DNA of 33,880 bases. Source: Chlamydiota bacterium (GTDB lineage: Bacteria > Chlamydiota > Chlamydiia > Chlamydiales > Parachlamydiaceae). The DNA is taken from positions 1 through 33,880 of the forward strand of contig JABDEI010000011.1 of assembly GCA_013287145.1 (NCBI GenBank). The letters run 5' to 3'. The notes under the pieces were generated by a model. The model did not search any database. It saw nothing but the letters and a program-made list of their open reading frames with translations, and was not told the origin of the DNA. Numbering within the stretch: the stretch's first letter is position 1; each line of letters starts with the position of its first letter. Position numbers and translations under genes: made by a program. Shown here one piece after another: positions 1 through 10,500 of this stretch.

Positions 1-1
1 A

Positions 2-1375
2 CAAGCTGTTCTCAATCCTAATGCTATTAAAGACGTACGACGAATTCAGTTAAAGGAGGAGGCTGCCAAGCTTGAGAAAAAAGTTAATGAGAATAAAGAT
101 ACCGATGCCATGTTTTCGCTAGCTTTGATGTATCGTTTTGGCATAGGGGTAAAGCACAACGATCGCAAAAAAGCGGATCTTTTGTGGAATGCTTCTCAAC
201 AAGATCACTTCAAAGCTTTATGTATTCAAGCTGCTGAGAATGGACCTATTAATAAAGCCGCACTAAAGGTAGCCAAACCATTACTTATTCAATCAGCCGA
301 GAAAAAAGATCTCGAATCGATGGTAATTTTAGCAAAATTGAAATTCAAAGATAAACCCGCTGATCCTGAGGCTGTACAGCTCCTTGAAGAAGCAGCAAAA
401 CAAAATTGTTTAATAGCTATGATGTTCTTAGGTGAATTTTACCAAGACGTAGCAACACTTGATGCCAAAAAAGCATTTGAATGGTTGCAGAAGGCTGCTG
501 AATTGGGTGCAGATCAAGCAATAAGTGAAGTAGCACTCCTTTATTTGAAGAGCGATGAGAATGGTCAAAAAAATGTTGAAAAAGCAATTGATTGGTGTGA
601 AAAATTTACTCTGAGAGACAACGTTACAGCAATGGCAATGTTGGGATATATCTATTTGAAAGAAAAGAAAGATTTAAGCGAAGGGCTTGCCTGGAATAAA
701 AAAGCAGCTCAATTTGACGAAGAGATGATAATTGATTTCGGAAATCTTCTTAAAAATGGTGATAAAGAATTGAATGTCGCTAAAGATGAACAAAAAGCGA
801 TTGAATGGTATCAAAGCTTCGCAGACAAAAATGTTACAGTGATGAAGGCTTTGGCTGAGATATATTGTGAAAAAGGGGATTCTAAGGGTGTTGAATGGTT
901 TGAAAAAGCCGTTGAAGCTGGAGATCAAGACGCTGTAGCACGCATGCATTTTCTTTTCGAATTAAACGCGTCGAAGTTACACAGTCTAGACAATGCCCGC
1001 AAATGGCTCGAGAAATGGGCTGGAAAAAATGATCCTTTTGCTGTAGGCAAACTTGCTTGGGAATATCGCCGTGAAGGGCATAAAGAAGCTTTACCATGGC
1101 TTATTAAAGCTGCTGAATTAGGTGATATGGATTGTATGAAAGCTGTTGGTAAAGCTTATCTTAATGGAGATTTCCATTTAGGTGTTACTAAAGATGAGGG
1201 CAAAGGGATTGACTGGTGTAAATCTTTTGTGTCAAATGAGAAAGTCAAAAATTACGTCAGGAGATGCGCAGCACTAATACTTGCTGATTATTTTGGTAAT
1301 GGCAATAATGATTCTCAACAACAATATTGGAATGCTAAAGCCAAAGAATTTAGTGATGCAACACTAAATTTTTAA
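2..1375 (+). CDS. Sel1/TPR-like repeat protein, 5' end outside window
   Basis: The reading frame is open from base 2, so the gene begins upstream of the window; the ATG at 110 lies inside a repeat and is unlikely to be the start. The visible protein consists of about ten Sel1-type alpha-alpha repeats of roughly 36 residues. Typical units read A-x-x-x-L-x-x-x-Y-x-x-G followed by A-x-x-W-x-x-K-A-A, for example AMFSLALMYRFGIG and AFEWLQKAAELGADQA. No transmembrane segment or catalytic motif is visible in this part. Sel1-repeat proteins serve as protein-interaction scaffolds and are frequent in amoeba-associated bacteria, where some act at the host interface. A host-directed role here is only inference, because the N-terminus that would carry any secretion signal is missing. 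The CYTH gene follows within about 20 bases and could be co-transcribed. Confidence 0.85.
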   Translation, partial: QAVLNPNAIKDVRRIQLKEEAAKLEKKVNENKDTDAMFSLALMYRFGIGVKHNDRKKADLLWNASQQDHFKALCIQAAENGPINKAALKVAKPLLIQSAEKKDLESMVILAKLKFKDKPADPEAVQLLEEAAKQNCLIAMMFLGEFYQDVATLDAKKAFEWLQKAAELGADQAISEVALLYLKSDENGQKNVEKAIDWCEKFTLRDNVTAMAMLGYIYLKEKKDLSEGLAWNKKAAQFDEEMIIDFGNLLKNGDKELNVAKDEQKAIEWYQSFADKNVTVMKALAEIYCEKGDSKGVEWFEKAVEAGDQDAVARMHFLFELNASKLHSLDNARKWLEKWAGKNDPFAVGKLAWEYRREGHKEALPWLIKAAELGDMDCMKAVGKAYLNGDFHLGVTKDEGKGIDWCKSFVSNEKVKNYVRRCAALILADYFGNGNNDSQQQYWNAKAKEFSDATLNF

Positions 1376-1394
1376 ATTGCGCGAGGAGAGATTT

Positions 1395-2003
1395 GTGAGG
1401 TTGAATGAATTAGAAGTAAAAATTCAATTGAAATCCTCCGAGCATTTTAAACAAATTTTTGAAGATTGCCGTAGGCTTTATGGTGAGCCTACGTCGCACT
1501 TATTTCAACGGGACGAGTATTATGACACTGACGATGCTCAGCTAAAGAAGCATGATCTTGTAGTGCGCATACGATCGATCGGAGATAATCACACGATAGC
1601 GCTTAAAAGCCCGAGGTTGCTAACGTCAAATGGTCTCTCTCATAGAATCGAGCTCGAATTTTTGGCAGCCGAAGGAAAGCAAGTCTATGAGCAATTGAAT
1701 CGGCAGGGATTGAATATTTCCTATGCAGGTGAGAAGGAGCGCTGGACCTTTGTTTACGGTGACATTGAAATTGTATTGGACAAATTGCCCTTCCTTGGTT
1801 CATTTATTGAGGTAGAGGGACCGGATGAAGCGGCGATTCAGCAGGTTATAAAGAAGCTCAAACTTTCCATTGATTTGGCGATACGCAAAAACTATGGCGA
1901 ATTGATGGAGGAAAAATTTCAAGAACTTGGACTTAATGCTTCGGAGATACAAGCTACTTTTAGTGCTGAAGAGCGGTATAGAGCCATGCTTGCAAAGGCC
2001 TAA
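1395..2003 (+). CDS. CYTH-domain protein (triphosphate tunnel metalloenzyme family)
   Basis: The protein has about 203 residues and opens with the ExExK signature of the CYTH superfamily (ELEVK, a few residues from the N-terminus). The expected run of basic and acidic strand motifs follows: the VVRIRSIG segment, then ALKSPR, then RIELEF, then FVYGDIEIVLDKLPFLGSFIEVEG. The last resembles the EIDxxxxLGxFxEIE motif that closes the tunnel in thiamine triphosphatase and class IV adenylate cyclase members. The family hydrolyses or cyclises organic triphosphates or inorganic tripolyphosphate with divalent metal; the sequence alone does not tell which substrate is used. I prefer the GTG at 1395 because GAGGAG (1383-1388) lies six bases upstream. 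A TTG at 1377 would add six residues. The SIMPL gene follows after 15 bases, suggesting an operon. Confidence 0.82.
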   Translation: MRLNELEVKIQLKSSEHFKQIFEDCRRLYGEPTSHLFQRDEYYDTDDAQLKKHDLVVRIRSIGDNHTIALKSPRLLTSNGLSHRIELEFLAAEGKQVYEQLNRQGLNISYAGEKERWTFVYGDIEIVLDKLPFLGSFIEVEGPDEAAIQQVIKKLKLSIDLAIRKNYGELMEEKFQELGLNASEIQATFSAEERYRAMLAKA

Positions 2004-2018
2004 TCATTAGGAGAAAAG

Positions 2019-2738
2019 ATGACCAGTAAATATTTATGGTATTGTATTTCTATTCTGACAATAGCTAGCAACCTTTATGCTGAGACTGTCAAAGAATTTC
2101 CTAAGCTTACTTTAAGCGCACAAGCCACTTTACATAAGCCTGCCGATGAGCTGCAAATGACGATCGGTGTTGTAACCCTGGCACAAGATGCTGAAAAGGC
2201 ACTACTTGAAAATAGCACTAAGATGCAGGCTGTCATCAAAAGCATCGAAGCGCTTGGATTTACCAAAAGCGATTATCAAACCGGACGCTTTAATATCCAC
2301 CCTACATACAGCCCACCACCAAAAAATCCGCCGCCGGATTGGAGACCTAGTATCAATGGCTATGAGGTCAGCAACTCCATCGCAATTAAGACAGGGCAGC
2401 TTACACTTGCCGGAAAATTGATTGACACGGCTAACAAAGCAGGCGCCAACAGCATCGAAAACATTCACTTCACATTGCATGATCCACGCTCTTATTGGGA
2501 CGAAGCCATTAGGACTGCAACTGCCAACGCCATCAATGACGCAAAAACTCTGGCGTCGGCAGGTGGTGTAAAGTTGGTGCGCCTTCACTCAATTTCTCTT
2601 GAGCATGCCAATGTCATCACACCGCGTGGCAATAACGTCTATTTCGCTAAAGCTTCGTCAGAGTCTGCGCCTCCGATAGAAGCCGGCGATGTTGAAATCA
2701 CAGCCGGCGTTGCTTTAACTTATGAAATTGCTGATTGA
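2019..2738 (+). CDS. SIMPL-domain (DUF541) exported protein
   Basis: This protein has 239 residues with an N-terminal signal sequence (hydrophobic stretch ending near SNLYA, residues 16-20) and a single SIMPL/DUF541 domain filling the rest. Recognisable family features are the opening beta strand (LTLSAQATLHKPADELQMTIGV), the helix carrying AVIKSIEALGF followed by DYQTGRFNIHPTY, and the closing segment with A-x-x-NAINDAKTLASAGGVKL, the helix conserved in the family. Related proteins (E. coli YggE, Bp26 of Brucella) are periplasmic or envelope proteins tied to oxidative stress or forming channel-like oligomers, but the biochemical role is not settled. An AGGAG ribosome-binding site lies five bases before the ATG. 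The gene sits 15 bases after the CYTH gene and 48 before the membrane-protein gene, consistent with one transcription unit. Confidence 0.85.
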   Translation: MTSKYLWYCISILTIASNLYAETVKEFPKLTLSAQATLHKPADELQMTIGVVTLAQDAEKALLENSTKMQAVIKSIEALGFTKSDYQTGRFNIHPTYSPPPKNPPPDWRPSINGYEVSNSIAIKTGQLTLAGKLIDTANKAGANSIENIHFTLHDPRSYWDEAIRTATANAINDAKTLASAGGVKLVRLHSISLEHANVITPRGNNVYFAKASSESAPPIEAGDVEITAGVALTYEIAD

Positions 2739-2786
2739 GGAAATCTTTTCTGTGTCCGCGTGCGGTATAGATAAACAAGGTTAAAA

Positions 2787-4445
2787 ATGGGCGCGTTTGA
2801 CTATCTTGTCATAGTATTGACTCTTGTGCTCTTTAAACCCGTCAATAGCGCTATCTTGGGATACCCCTTAACTTTTTTGAAGCTATGGCGCGAATCATCA
2901 ATTTGCGAATCCTCGCCTCAACTTGAGTTTCAGTGGGATTTTACCACTTTAAAACGTTGGTTGACTCCTTTTGGAATTGTTTTGCTTAGCCTTTTTAGTC
3001 CGCAATTTTTAAGCTGGTCAGCTATCGATCCAGGCGGTTATCTGCGTCTTTTTTTTTTAGTAGCAGCCTTTGTTGTTAGCTGGAAAGCAATCACTCTTGA
3101 TGTCGATCTCGCTACTAATAAAGCTTTAATTATTGAAAGGATTTTGCTTTTTCTATCCCTAATCGGGATCTATTTTTATCCACCTTTTGCCTTGATGGTC
3201 TTGTTTATTGCCATTAACTGCTTTCGCGCTTGGACGCATCACCAACATCTGACGCTGCGCCTTCTTCAAATATTTTGCGCCTACCTGGCAGCATTCTTGT
3301 TGCTGAATATGATCTTTTCGTTACTTTCAATCACTTCTGCAAGGGTTACTTCCTCATCTCTCATCGTTTTATCGATGTTTGTGATCGTATCACACTATTT
3401 TGCCGCAGGGATTGGCAAAGCAAAACTCGGCGTGCATTGGTATTCATGGATCAAGGATAATAAGATCCACTACCTGGTCAGTTCCGCCTACCTTTGGGGC
3501 TGGATGCGGTTTTTACCTGAGAAGCGTGTATTATCTTTTCTTGGATTTTTAAAATACTTTGATCGTCCTATTCAAGCAGGCATATTTGTCATTGAATGCG
3601 GATCGATCCTTGCTTTATTCGATGTTCGGCTCTGTTTATTTATCTTAGCAGCTTTTGTGTTGTTGCATCTTTTCATTTTTCTTTTAGCGGGAATTCTCTT
3701 CTGGGAATCGATGTTTGTCGAATGCGTCTTTTTTGCAGCAATCTTTGCGTTGCCAGAACTGTATGTTCAGACAGTTTTTAATGTAACAAATGGCTCTTTA
3801 TTTGCTCTAGGGCAAATTCTTTTTAATATAAGCAGCGTTTTATGGAGGCCGACGGTACTAGCCTGGTGGGACACCCCTTTAGTTTGCCGCATTCATTGGA
3901 TTGTCATTGGAGTAAGCGGCAAGATCTATGGACTTTATAACAACTTTATGTCCCCGCAGGAGAGGCTCTTTGATAAAATCTATACTTATTCCCTTACAAA
4001 GGAAAAAATGATTACGGGCCATTTAGGAGAAGTATCTAAATTAAAATTACGGGATGCTATTGTAGCTTCACAGGGCAATCCTTTGATATTAGAACAGTTG
4101 ACTAGTTTCCATGGTCGATCGCGTCATGATCAGAAGCTGGAGGATTATCATGACACCAATTTGATTAGATTTTTTCAGAGCTTTAATGCAAAGAAAAGAA
4201 AGCAGGTATGCCCTGCATGGCTAAAAGCTCCCGGCGAGTTACTTTATTATTGGGGTCGTTTGGAGCCCTTTCGAGGACAAGAACCGGTGGCTTACATTCA
4301 AATTATTTTCCGTGAAGAATTCTATGATGGAGAGCATTTCCGCCTGATAAAGGAAAAACTCTTAAAGCAGCTTACGATCACGGAGCGCTGGAACAAATTT
4401 ACCACAGAGAGCACAGAGAGCTACAGGGAGAAGAAAGGTGAATGA
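2787..4445 (+). CDS. Polytopic membrane protein, HTTM / gamma-carboxylase-like
   Basis: This protein has 552 residues. Roughly the first 380 form about ten hydrophobic segments and the last 170 are soluble. The segment HYFAAGIGKAKLGVHWYSW and a later run with an acidic residue inside a helix (VIECGSILALF) followed by a helix with LLHLFIFLLAG resemble the HTTM domain found in vitamin K-dependent gamma-carboxylases and in bacterial relatives of unknown substrate. This is a family-level impression and the catalytic assignment is not supported. An ordinary multi-pass transporter-like protein remains possible. The last ~18 codons (from 4392) lie inside the left arm of a long inverted repeat, so the true ancestral C-terminus was probably different. 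The gene is convergent with the giant gene on the other strand. Confidence 0.5.
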   Translation: MGAFDYLVIVLTLVLFKPVNSAILGYPLTFLKLWRESSICESSPQLEFQWDFTTLKRWLTPFGIVLLSLFSPQFLSWSAIDPGGYLRLFFLVAAFVVSWKAITLDVDLATNKALIIERILLFLSLIGIYFYPPFALMVLFIAINCFRAWTHHQHLTLRLLQIFCAYLAAFLLLNMIFSLLSITSARVTSSSLIVLSMFVIVSHYFAAGIGKAKLGVHWYSWIKDNKIHYLVSSAYLWGWMRFLPEKRVLSFLGFLKYFDRPIQAGIFVIECGSILALFDVRLCLFILAAFVLLHLFIFLLAGILFWESMFVECVFFAAIFALPELYVQTVFNVTNGSLFALGQILFNISSVLWRPTVLAWWDTPLVCRIHWIVIGVSGKIYGLYNNFMSPQERLFDKIYTYSLTKEKMITGHLGEVSKLKLRDAIVASQGNPLILEQLTSFHGRSRHDQKLEDYHDTNLIRFFQSFNAKKRKQVCPAWLKAPGELLYYWGRLEPFRGQEPVAYIQIIFREEFYDGEHFRLIKEKLLKQLTITERWNKFTTESTESYREKKGE

Positions 4446-4526
4446 AAAACAAATTCGATTTTATTTATTTATTCATTCTTCCTTCTTCTCCCTGTAGCTC
4501 TCTGTGCTCTCTGTGGTAAATTTGTT
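4392..4526. repeat. 44-bp perfect inverted repeat with 47-nt loop between convergent genes
   Basis: The arms at 4392-4435 and 4483-4526 are exact reverse complements over 44 bases; one extra A in the left arm interrupts a short further extension. The arm carries an internally repetitive purine-rich core, CACAGAGAGCACAGAGAG. The left arm is translated as the C-terminus of the upstream membrane protein; the right arm ends 12 bases before the stop codon of the giant gene. A transcript from either side could form a very stable hairpin, so it could act as a bidirectional transcription or RNA-stability barrier. There is only TTTT after the right arm, so it is not a classical intrinsic terminator. 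The loop (4436-4482) is AT-rich and contains the stop codon of the upstream gene. Confidence 0.92.
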
Positions 4527-4538
4527 TTAATGAAAGGC

Positions 4539-7500
4539 TTAAGCACGCTGTGAATACTGGATGAGCAAGTTTTTTGCAGTTTTAAAGAAGTAGGAATTTT
4601 CTGCCACTTGCCCTTGAGTTGGATAGTAAGCCAACACGTTATTGCGTATGAAGTCGCAAAATTCATCCAAAGCTTGAGGTCCATTTTTCTGATAATAGTC
4701 TTGCAGCCATTCATCGATGATTTTCTTCTCCTGAGGATTGTAATGCTGCTGACCGGCTAAGACTTTGGCTTCGATGATATAGCGAAGGGGCTCTAAGTTA
4801 TTCTTCATTTTTTGTTTGAGATCGGGATTGTTGACGGCAGTAAATGTATCTGATCGCAAATCGTACAATCCCACTTGCACTTGCGAATTCTGTGCTCCTT
4901 TTTTCTTTTGCACTTCGATATCTTCGTTGATAAGCTTTTTTTCACCGTCTTGGTCTTCTTTGCTTAATAATCTGACTTCCCAGCTGTTATCTCGAGGGTC
5001 AAATTTCACTTTTACGAAGTGTACAGGCTGCTGCAAAGGGTGATCAAAAGCCTTCAAAGGTTTTGCGACCACAGGAGTTCCATCAGGATTTGTTTTTCTT
5101 TCAAGTTTGCTTTTTTGCATGTTAGAACCAGACACGGTTTTATATTCCTGAATGAATTGGTCGACGTACAAAGGAAACCAGTTATCAGTGAACTTTAAAT
5201 TTTTTGAAAAAGCAGGATGGATGATTTCGTGCGCTGAAGAGACAAAGGTTTTTGGAGTTTCGGCTACATCAAGGCGGAACATTGAATAGTGGAAATAAGG
5301 CTCCATAGATGTTTTTCCTGCAACGGCATCTTCAATTTCGTCTAAGTTGTCTGCCACATACGTCAGGCTAATTCCTTTTTTCTTCCATTCTTCTCTTATT
5401 TTTTCATCTGCTTTTACTAATCCATCAAATCCGGATAAACTAGGATATACGACATTAGGATGAGTTTTTGGCTCTTCGGCATATTGACGCACTGCGAGTT
5501 TCTGTTGAACTTGCTGTTCTGCTTCTGTTTGGATGCGCACCTGCGTCTTAGTAGCTGAAGATACTTCAGCACGCACTTCGTCGGCAAAGTAGGCTTTAAA
5601 GCGTTCCTTATTGGCATCGGCAGCAAAGTCGTATTCTTCTCTTGAAAGGATTTTACCCGCTTCAGAAAGGTCGTCAGGGTTTGCATTGCAAAGAGCAAGT
5701 AAATCATTGCGTAGCTGCTGCAATTGCACCAGCGGGTCTTCTTTTAAATCAGCGCGTTTAAACTCTTCGCTTGATTTATTGCCAATTTTAGTGACAAAAA
5801 ATTGACGATATTTATTCATCAGGCGCTCTTCTTCGTCAGGTGATGCTGAAAGCATTTTTGCCCGGACGACATCGCGGACGATATCTTCGAGTTCATCTTT
5901 GGCCTTGCGAAGATTATTTTCAGCTTCAGAGATGCCTTTTTCTTTGATGGCATTGATTAAAATGCTTTCGAAGGCTAATGCCTCTTTCTCTGTCTTGGGC
6001 AAGTGTTTTTCTTGCCAGACGGCGACGAGTATATAGGCAAGTTGACTTTCACCCAAACCCCTCAACCGCCATACCGATTGCAAGAGATAATCCAAATCCA
6101 TCTTTTCTGCTATGCTGAAGACCCCTTTTGCGTAGTAATGCTGTGGAACGTCGGCGCCGCGGGCATAGCGTTCAGGCAGCCAGGTGACTCTTTTTTCTCT
6201 AGGGATGTCGCTTTCTCTTAAAGACATCAATTTGCCGTCTATTGTCTTGATAACCGGTACGCCGCCTTCATCATAATAAACTTTTGCTTTATTTGTCTGT
6301 GGAAGCAGTTCAACGGCTTTCTCATCGGAGCAATTTTGCACAATGCCTCCGGCATCGCAAATGAGATCGAAGTCGACAAGATGATTAAATAAATGCTGGA
6401 TTCTTTCGGGAGTATTTGCTGCAGTAATTTTATCCATTTCGTCTTTAGGACTATATGGAATGACGATGCCGTTTGGGTTGCCCTCTTGGATTAAACGGCG
6501 GTTATTACGCAGAAGTAAAAACAGTGTCCTGGTATCAGTACCGGCATCGCGGGCTTGCTCGATAGTCTTTTTGTTGCATCGGTGGAAAATAAATTGGTTT
6601 AAGGTGCCTGAGAATCCGCCAAAAGCAGAAAACATGGAGACGAATTGTTGCGAATTTTGTTCGATGAGTTCCCCATAAAGAGTGGGTTTATTTAAGAGAT
6701 TTTCCCTTAGGAAACGGAACAGTTTTTGTTCATCTTGAGTTAGCTGTTGCGACAGTCGTTGGCAATCGGCAAGCATCGGAGAACCTGTATTTGTTTTCTT
6801 TAACTCTTGTAGCGATTGCCCAAAAATATTTGCAAAAGTTTGTGCAGCCGCTGTTTTTTCATAGGCGATTTTTTCCTTTTCTACTTGCTTAACGGCATTT
6901 TGATGCAGCAAAGTAATGATGCTTTGCAGTTTTTCTGCAGCTACGCCCTGATGCAAGTAATCTTGCAGAATGTAGCACAAGTTTTCCAGCCTGTGGCCGA
7001 ATTGCGATCCCTCCCTCGGGACATCTTTTTCTTCGGTTGGCGTTGTCGTTTCTTTATCTTTCTTGGAGCGGATATAATCTTTGGAGTAAGTTGCCGCTAA
7101 AGTCGTTTTGAGAATCTCTGAGAGCAATCCCCTTAAGGTTGAGATAGCTTCTTCTTTGGGACTTTCATCGACAAATTTTGCGATTGCAGGCAGTTCCTTT
7201 TCGCCTTTTTTGCTCATGAGATATTCAATAAAATCGGCTCGATTTGCTTTAATGAACTCCTTTTGTTTTTCATCTGTTGCCAAGAGTGCAAGCCCTTGGT
7301 CTGAAGAGACAAAATGCTCAGCTAAAGCGCGCCTTTCTACAGTTTGTTCCTCCTCCGTCATATTCCCTTGTTGGTTGTTGCGAAGACCAATCTTGGGCGA
7401 TTGCAACATCTTATTGTACACTTCTAAGGTAACTTCAAGTTCATCCTCATTATATTTTTGTGCAGGACCTGTTGGGAAAATTGTTTTTTCTTTGGGATCC

Positions 7501-10500
7501 ATGAGTTTATCGACTTCGTCAGCAGTAACGACACCTTTTTCTTTGAGCAGATTGCGCACTTTTTTAAGCTCAGAGAGAGCTTCATTGATTTCTTGTAGTT
7601 TAGTGCCGGCAGTCCATTTCTTTTGATTGATTAATTCAAGATAAGAAGCTTCAAAGCATTGGAAGCTTTCGCGAGTGGCTAGAATGTACTGTCTATTTTC
7701 GATAGCACTTAAAAAACGGGCATAGAGACCCTTAGTTCTTTGTAAAGTTTCTTTATGGGAATAGCGCTCCCACTCGAAAGGAAAACCCTCTTGATTAAGA
7801 AGTTTTTTACTTTGCTTTAAGAGCAGATTTTTCATTGCCCCGTAAAGCGCCTGTGTTGAGATTACGATGGATAAATGCTCTCCATCGGCACGCAAAAGAG
7901 CAATCAGGGGCAGAATAACAGTTGTCTTGCCAGCACCCATGATCAGCTGCTTAATGCAATTTGGATTCTGAATCATCTCATGGATCACCGACACTTGTTT
8001 TTGTCGAAAGAGAATATTGCCTTCATATTCCATGACGAGGAATTCAGGATGTTTCCATGGGTCGTAAACGCGTTGTGCTTTTAATGTTTCAACAAATAAA
8101 GGCAGCATTTCTTTGCGATAGTCATCGGAACTCTTCATTAAATTCAAGATACTATGCGTCCGTGAAATCTGCTGAAGGCCTGTTTCGGCGATTAAAGAAT
8201 TTGTGATGAGTGCATTGAGGCGTTCGAGGTCGGATGGCGTCAGGTTGGCATTAAAATTATTCAGATCATTCAATCTATGTTGAAGGAATAAGTGCCTTAG
8301 ATGCTGCTTAGAAACTGATTTGGCTCCCATGCCGATTTTCTGAAATTCTTTTTTTAGACCAGCTCCAGGTATGCTTTCAGATTTATTGAGAATTTCATCG
8401 ATAGCTTGATCCAACTTCTGCGCTTGCACAGAAAGATTTTCCTTTTTTAAATTGAGCATATTTTCGATGTTGCCCAATTCTTTTTTTGAGTCGCCTTTCC
8501 ATTGATAGGTTTTATAATCATAGGATTCTAAGAAGCTGTCATAGTCTTCCAAAAGATCTTTACAAATTTGCTTGGAGATATGGGTGTGATTAGGATTATG
8601 TTCTGCGACGTGCTCTAGGACGCCCTTGAGCTCAGCGCCGATTTTTTCGCGATTCTCTTTTGTGTCTGCATCTTCGGCTTTAAAAAACTGACCGATTTCA
8701 TCGGGTGAAAGAAGGGTGGTCACGCCTTTTAATGCTAGGTGGGGCTCCGGACGATTTGATTGGCTACTATGTTGAGATTCGATTTTGTGGCTAGCCAGGT
8801 CAGCATCGGTGGAGATGAGATGATGGTGGCAGCACTCGGGTTGCTGCTCTTTTAGGCTTTGAACAGCTTCGGCACACCTTTCCAGCAATTTTTGAATTTC
8901 TGCAGGAGAAGTGTCTTGTCCGCCTATTGCTGAGAGGTTTTGAAATTCTTTGGGCAATTCATCCGATTGCCTTACGTCGATTGCAGCTTCCAGATAATTT
9001 CGCAATGTTTCAATGTAGTCATCTTCCGGAAGAGATCTAAGCCAAGTGCGCAGTTCTGCAAAGCTCCCCTTTTTCTGAATCTGTTCTTTGCGAAATTGAT
9101 GGAAAGAAGACAGTTTTTGCGAGACCTCTTTAAGAGCCTGTTCTTGAGAAGTTAGTTTGCTTTTGCGCATGACCTCATGCACTTTGGCAGCAAGAGCATC
9201 GTCTTTGGGAGAAAGAGCTTTGATTTTGCGTTGTCGTAAGGTATCTATTGTTGGAGCAGATGCAGGCCATAACTGCTCTTTGCGGTTTTGCAAGACTTGA
9301 TAAAAAGGATTAGAAACTTGGTCTTTAAGCCCTGGGGTGGGATTTGCAACAAATTCAGGCGTAGTGCTAGCAACCGTGCGCCAGAGATTTTTTTCATCTT
9401 CAGGGGATAACAAGAGCGCCTCTGGAATATTGCCGATGTTGCCTTTGCCAACCTCTTTAAGATAGTTCTGATAATGTGCTTGGATGGGGGGCAGCGGTGT
9501 AGGTTTTTCCGGATTTTGATTTTCTTGAGCGACTTTTGCAAGATGCAGAAGAAAAGCGCTAAAGCGTACATCTGATAATGCAGTTTGAGAAGCTTCGCAA
9601 TAAGTAAAAAGCTTAGAAAGAGCCTCTTTTTCTTCTTCGGCGTAGCCATTTTTATTCACCGCAAGAGAAAGTTGTTCCATGGCTTTGTTGAATTGATTGG
9701 TGTGCAGATAAAGCTGTGCAAGATAAAAGTGAGGAGCTACGCCATGTTTATGATGAGAAGAAGAGTCTAAGCTAAGCTGTGTGCCGATTTGGTTGGCTTC
9801 AAAGACATAAAGCTCAGAAGGCGCCATTCTATCAAAAATGGGTGGTTTGTGGAGTAAATTGCTGTTGGGGATATTGCGCAGGCGATTCCAAACGGCTTTG
9901 AACAGGCGTCCAATGCTGTTGGGAATTGCTGTTTCCGGATCGATTGGAATGAGTGGACGCGAAGCTAAAAGGGCTTTTTTCTCGCCCAATTTGTTTTCGA
10001 CGATGATGGCATTGCGCAGGCTGCCAAGGGCAGGCAAGTGCTTAGCGGCACTTAAGTGATATCCTTCTAAACCCTCTTTTAAGCAATTCCACTGCTTGGT
10101 TTTTTCGTCGTAGTGAAATCTTAGATCGTGTTCAGGAAATTCCACTTGGCTTGGGACGCCATTTTTTCCCCAAATAAGTGTATTTTTGGAGTGAGCAAAT
10201 TCGCGGAAGACACCCCATTCTTTACTTCTATTGCTCCAGGAATTGATTAACTGCAAATTCTTGGATGAAGAATTTGAGCGCATATCGCGAAGAGATTCCA
10301 GATTTTGAGTTCCCTTTTTGGCTGAGAGTTGGCCCACAAAAGCAAGTTCACGGTTTTTGTCTAAGACGAGCATTTGAGTTCTATCTTTGGTGTTGATCCA
10401 CCAGCTTTTTTCAACCAAGCTCGAGGGAATGAACATCTCAAGTCTTTTTTTAAAAAGTCCTAGCAAGGTTCGGATGATCGTGAGAGGCCCTGGCTTTCCC

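Noticed and set aside
2-1375. Starting the Sel1 gene at the ATG at 110
   Set aside because: The frame is open to base 2, and 110 falls at the beginning of a repeat helix whose preceding residues (ENKDTDA) fit the same repeat; no ribosome-binding site is next to it.
7108-7626. A 172-codon serine-rich plus-strand frame inside the giant gene
   Set aside because: Antisense of the helicase-like core region; its composition is explained by reversed Lys/Glu codons of the real gene, and it has no recognisable domain.
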